DNA from: Acrasis kona | Taxonomy: Eukaryota; Heterolobosea; Eutetramitea; Acrasida; Acrasidae | Assembly: GCA_026419775.2 (NCBI GenBank) | Contig: JAOPGA020000124.1 | Location: 1 to 27,883, forward strand | DNA: 27,883 nt | Reading direction: 5' to 3' | Shown here: piece after piece, positions 25,101-27,883 of the stretch | Layout: every line of letters starts with the position of its first letter | Numbering within the stretch: the stretch's first letter is position 1 | Made by a program: the position numbers and the translations under genes | The notes under the pieces: generated by a model | Databases searched by the model: none | What the model saw: only the letters and a program-made list of their open reading frames with translations | What the model was told of the DNA's origin: nothing

Positions 25101-27883
25101 TTACGTAAATGTTTGAAATTGAGATTTTTATGATGGTTGACGCTGTAGGTTCTGCTAAATCAATTGCAGGCATTACGAACCACAGTGATGAAGAGTCTTC
25201 GTATTTGGTCACTGTGCTCACTGGCATCTTTTTGTAATCATCTAAAGTATCAATGAGGTTGACTTTTCTTGTAAAGGGATCTATGATGAACATGGATATG
25301 ATATTTACAGAATCATACGAGAACCCATAAAGTCCACTAGATGTATACCATAAACTAAAGAATCGGTAACCGATCCCCGGAATAACCAACTCTTCGCGTA
25401 TTTGACCCGAACTGATGTTTACTCTTGTTAATACTGAATAAGAAAAGTCATCACTTGCAGTCAAAACATTATAGATGCGATACACAATGTCATTAATGGT
25501 ATCGTAAGCCAAAACAACATCATCTACACTAATTCTAAACTGATTAGACAATGAAGACGATAACGAAAAAGTTTGGATAGAAGAATTATAACAAGAAGAA
25601 TCAACCATTTGAAGGAACGGAACACCACTGATGGGCGTATAAGCAACTGCAACCGCTTCATTCATACAAATTTCTATTACGACAGTTCAAACCACCAAAA
25701 GGTAACGAACACGAACAAGTATCAACAGTAACACATTTTCCATTTCCACTACAAACATATGAACTATTGAACGTGGAGCCATAACAACCATAAGCTTCGC
25801 ACTGCGAGCCATAAAAACCATTCAAACAAGAACATTTGTCAGGCGACACACAAGTTCCGTTTTTAGAACAAACAGAAGTATTATTAAACTGCTTTCCAAA
25901 ACAACTATACATTTCACATTTAGGTCCAGAGTAACCAGCGTTACATATACAAGTATCGATACCTATGCAAGTGCCATTACCAGAACATGCAGAAGAACTA
26001 TTGAACATGACGTTGTAACAATTAAAAGCTTCGCATTGAGCTCCATAATAACCATTTTGACATTGACATTTATCGGGCGATATACACGTTCCATTACTGC
26101 TACATACAGACGATGAATTAAATATAGTACCATAACAATAATAACCTTCGCACTGCGAACCAAAGTATTCTGGATTACACAAGCATTGATTAGGTGCTAT
26201 ACAAGTACCGTTCGAAGAACATGTTTTGGAGTTATTATATGGTATACCAAAGCAGTTATAGTTATTACATGTAGATCCATAGTAGAATGGATTGCAACTA
26301 CATGTATTCAAATCTACACAAGTACCATTCGATGAACATGCCAGAGAAGAATTGAATTGGATTCCATAACAATCGAATAATTCACAATTGGAGCCGTAGT
26401 ATCCAGTGTCACAGAGACATGTATTAGGTCGTGTGCAGGTACCTCTACTGGAGCATACTGTAGGTGCGTTGAATGTGACATTGAAACAATTATAAATGTC
26501 GCAGTGAGGTCCATAGTATCCATTTCTGCATAGGCAGTCGTCTGGTCGTATGCAAGAGCCATTGTTGTTGCATACAGAGGTACTGTTGAATAGAATGCTG
26601 TAGCATTTATAAGCATCGCATTGGGCACCAAAGTATCCAGAGTTACATGAACATTGATCTGGTGAGATGCACGTTCCATTTCCTGAGCAAACGCTAGTGG
26701 AGTTGAATGCCTTGCCATAACAGTTATATGATTCACATCTTTGTCCATAATAGCCGTTGTTACAGATACATTGATCAATGCTGTTACATGTGCCGTTTCC
26801 ACTGCATACTTTACTTGAGTTGAACATGTGACCGAAGCATCCAAATCCTTCGCATCTTTGTCCGTAGTATCCGGGTTTACACAGACAAGTATCAGGTGCT
26901 TGACAAGTACCGTTACCGCTACATACATTTGTTTTGTTGTATAATGTACCATAGCAATTAAATGCTTCGCATTGTATGCCGTAGTATCCAGGTGAACACA
27001 AGCACTTGTCGACTGATATACACGTTCCATTACCTGAACATGCTAGACTAGAGTTGTAAATCTTGCCATAGCAGTTATAAGCTTCGCATCTCTGTCCATA
27101 ATAACCATTATTACATACACATTGGTCAATGTCGTTACAAGTACCATTTCCACTACACACAGAACTAGAATTAAAGATGTGACCATAACAGCCAAACCCT
27201 TCACATCTATGTCCATAGTATCCGGGTTTACATAGACAAGTATCAGGTGATTGACAAGTACCGTTACCACTGCATACATTTGTTTTGTTGTATAGTGTAC
27301 CATAGCATTCATATGCTTCACATTGTGCACCGTAATAGTTGCTTATGCAACTGCATCTATCAGGTGCAATACACGTCCCATTTCCTGAACAAACACCAGT
27401 GGAGTTAAATGCCTTACCATAACAGTTATATGATTCACATCTTTGTCCATAATAGCCGTTGTTACAGATACATTGATCGATATCATCACATGTACCGTTT
27501 CCACTACATACTTTACTTGAGTTGAACATGTGACCGAAGCATCCAAATCCTTCGCATCTTTGTCCATAATAACCAGGTTTACATAAACAAGTATCAGGTG
27601 CTTGACAAGTACCGTTACCGCTACATACATTTGTTTTATTGAAGACAACGCCATAACATTGATATGCTTCGCATTGTGCTCCATAATATTTATTTAAACA
27701 CGTACATGTATCAGGAGATGCGCAAGTACCATTACCTGAGCACACAGAGGAGGAATTATATATCTTGTTGTAACAATTATATGATTCACATCTCTGTCCA
27801 TAATAACCGTTGTTACAGATACATTGATCGACATCATTACAAGTACCGTTTCCACTACATACTCTACTTGAGTTAAACATGTC
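22144..27883 (-). CDS. giant EGF-repeat type I membrane receptor, 5' end missing
   Basis: The coding exons are >27883-25681 and 25646-22144, joined in phase by a 34-bp GT-AG intron (25647-25680) that converts GGLNC|RNRNLYE-stop into GGLNC-LAYTPISG. From the N-terminus there are 19 EGF-like repeats (first one cut). A beta-propeller-like stretch follows (about 25640-24790), then two IPT/TIG-like domains (about 24790-24180; AYATGGSTIRLIGKRI, LTSLYPASASYNTVINV) and a concanavalin/LamG-like stretch (about 24170-23470). One membrane helix (23287-23376, LMLIVVIIAVIASVVLCCC) is followed by stop-transfer RRYKKKK and a disordered tail of about 380 residues with many S/T-P sites. It is likely a cell-surface adhesion or recognition receptor; ligand and partners are unknown. 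Upstream exons and the signal peptide are outside the window. Confidence 0.85.
25681..27883 (-). repeat. EGF-like tandem array with 351-bp three-repeat higher-order unit
   Basis: The units are 39 residues (117 bp) with spacing C-x10-C-x5-C-x5-C-x1-C-x8-C. Repeats 1-11 (about 26600-27883) cycle through three subtypes, [GF]GC[FY]GHMF, SYNCYGKAF and A[YF]xCYGTLY, so the true period is 351 bp; near-identical DNA starts near 26849, 27200 and 27551. Repeats 12-19 (about 25681-26600) are diverged singles. Nearly every unit carries the sequon NGT in CSGNGTC and a second NSS, NST or NKT just before it. Confidence 0.9.

Noticed and set aside
26314-27684. Several 95- to 238-codon minus-strand frames rich in Met, Val and Thr within the EGF array
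   Set aside because: They are out-of-frame readings of the repeated EGF sequence, without the cysteine pattern.
25681-27883. Regularly spaced similar DNA segments that could suggest a CRISPR or satellite array
   Set aside because: The period is 117/351 bp, the frame is open throughout and the units encode EGF cysteines, so it is a protein-coding repeat.

Overview
The window is nuclear DNA from a compact eukaryotic genome, most likely a free-living protist. Genes lie on both strands, often 5 to 150 bp apart. Many are interrupted by very short GT-AG introns, 14 of the 16 I place being 34-49 bp. AATAAA poly(A) signals sit at or just after stop codons, and the standard genetic code fits throughout. 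The gene set (COP9 subunit, longin R-SNARE, DHHC enzyme, LYR protein, axonemal dynein light chain 1, RWP-RK factor, large EGF-repeat receptor) suggests an amoeboflagellate lineage such as Heterolobosea (Naegleria/Acrasis type). That placement is inference from style and content, not a search result.

Left part (1-7.6 kb): the 3' end of a GH17-like glucanase, a multi-pass membrane protein that converges tail to tail with an unknown beta-rich protein, an unknown membrane protein with a C-terminal anchor, an LYR-motif protein and a DHHC palmitoyltransferase. A gene-poor 0.9 kb follows, then an unrecognised 335-aa protein.

Middle (7.6-15.4 kb): a small secreted cysteine-rich protein; a 0.5 kb stretch holding what looks like a start-less reverse-strand gene remnant; a bacterial-type IlvD/Edd sugar-acid dehydratase with two introns; an NTF2-like membrane protein; a minimal RWP-RK protein; a six-exon tandem-BRCT plus SAP nuclear protein; axonemal dynein light chain 1, whose start codon is alone in its first coding exon; and a WD40 protein with five coding exons.

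Right part (15.4-27.9 kb): a coiled-coil protein, a VAMP7-type R-SNARE with an unusual luminal tail, an S/T-rich protein apparently spliced to an RGS domain, a small acidic ORF, COP9 signalosome subunit 4, and a giant type I membrane receptor that runs off the right edge. The receptor has at least 19 EGF-like repeats, a propeller-like stretch, IPT/TIG-like domains, a concanavalin-like stretch, one transmembrane helix and a tail of about 380 residues. Its two long reading frames join through a 34-bp intron.

The genes do not form an operon and share no single pathway. The most interesting observations are stop codons doubling as poly(A) signals, near-empty first coding exons, the three-EGF higher-order repeat carrying N-glycosylation sequons in almost every copy, the repeated short motif in the receptor tail, and the probable transfer of the dehydratase from bacteria.
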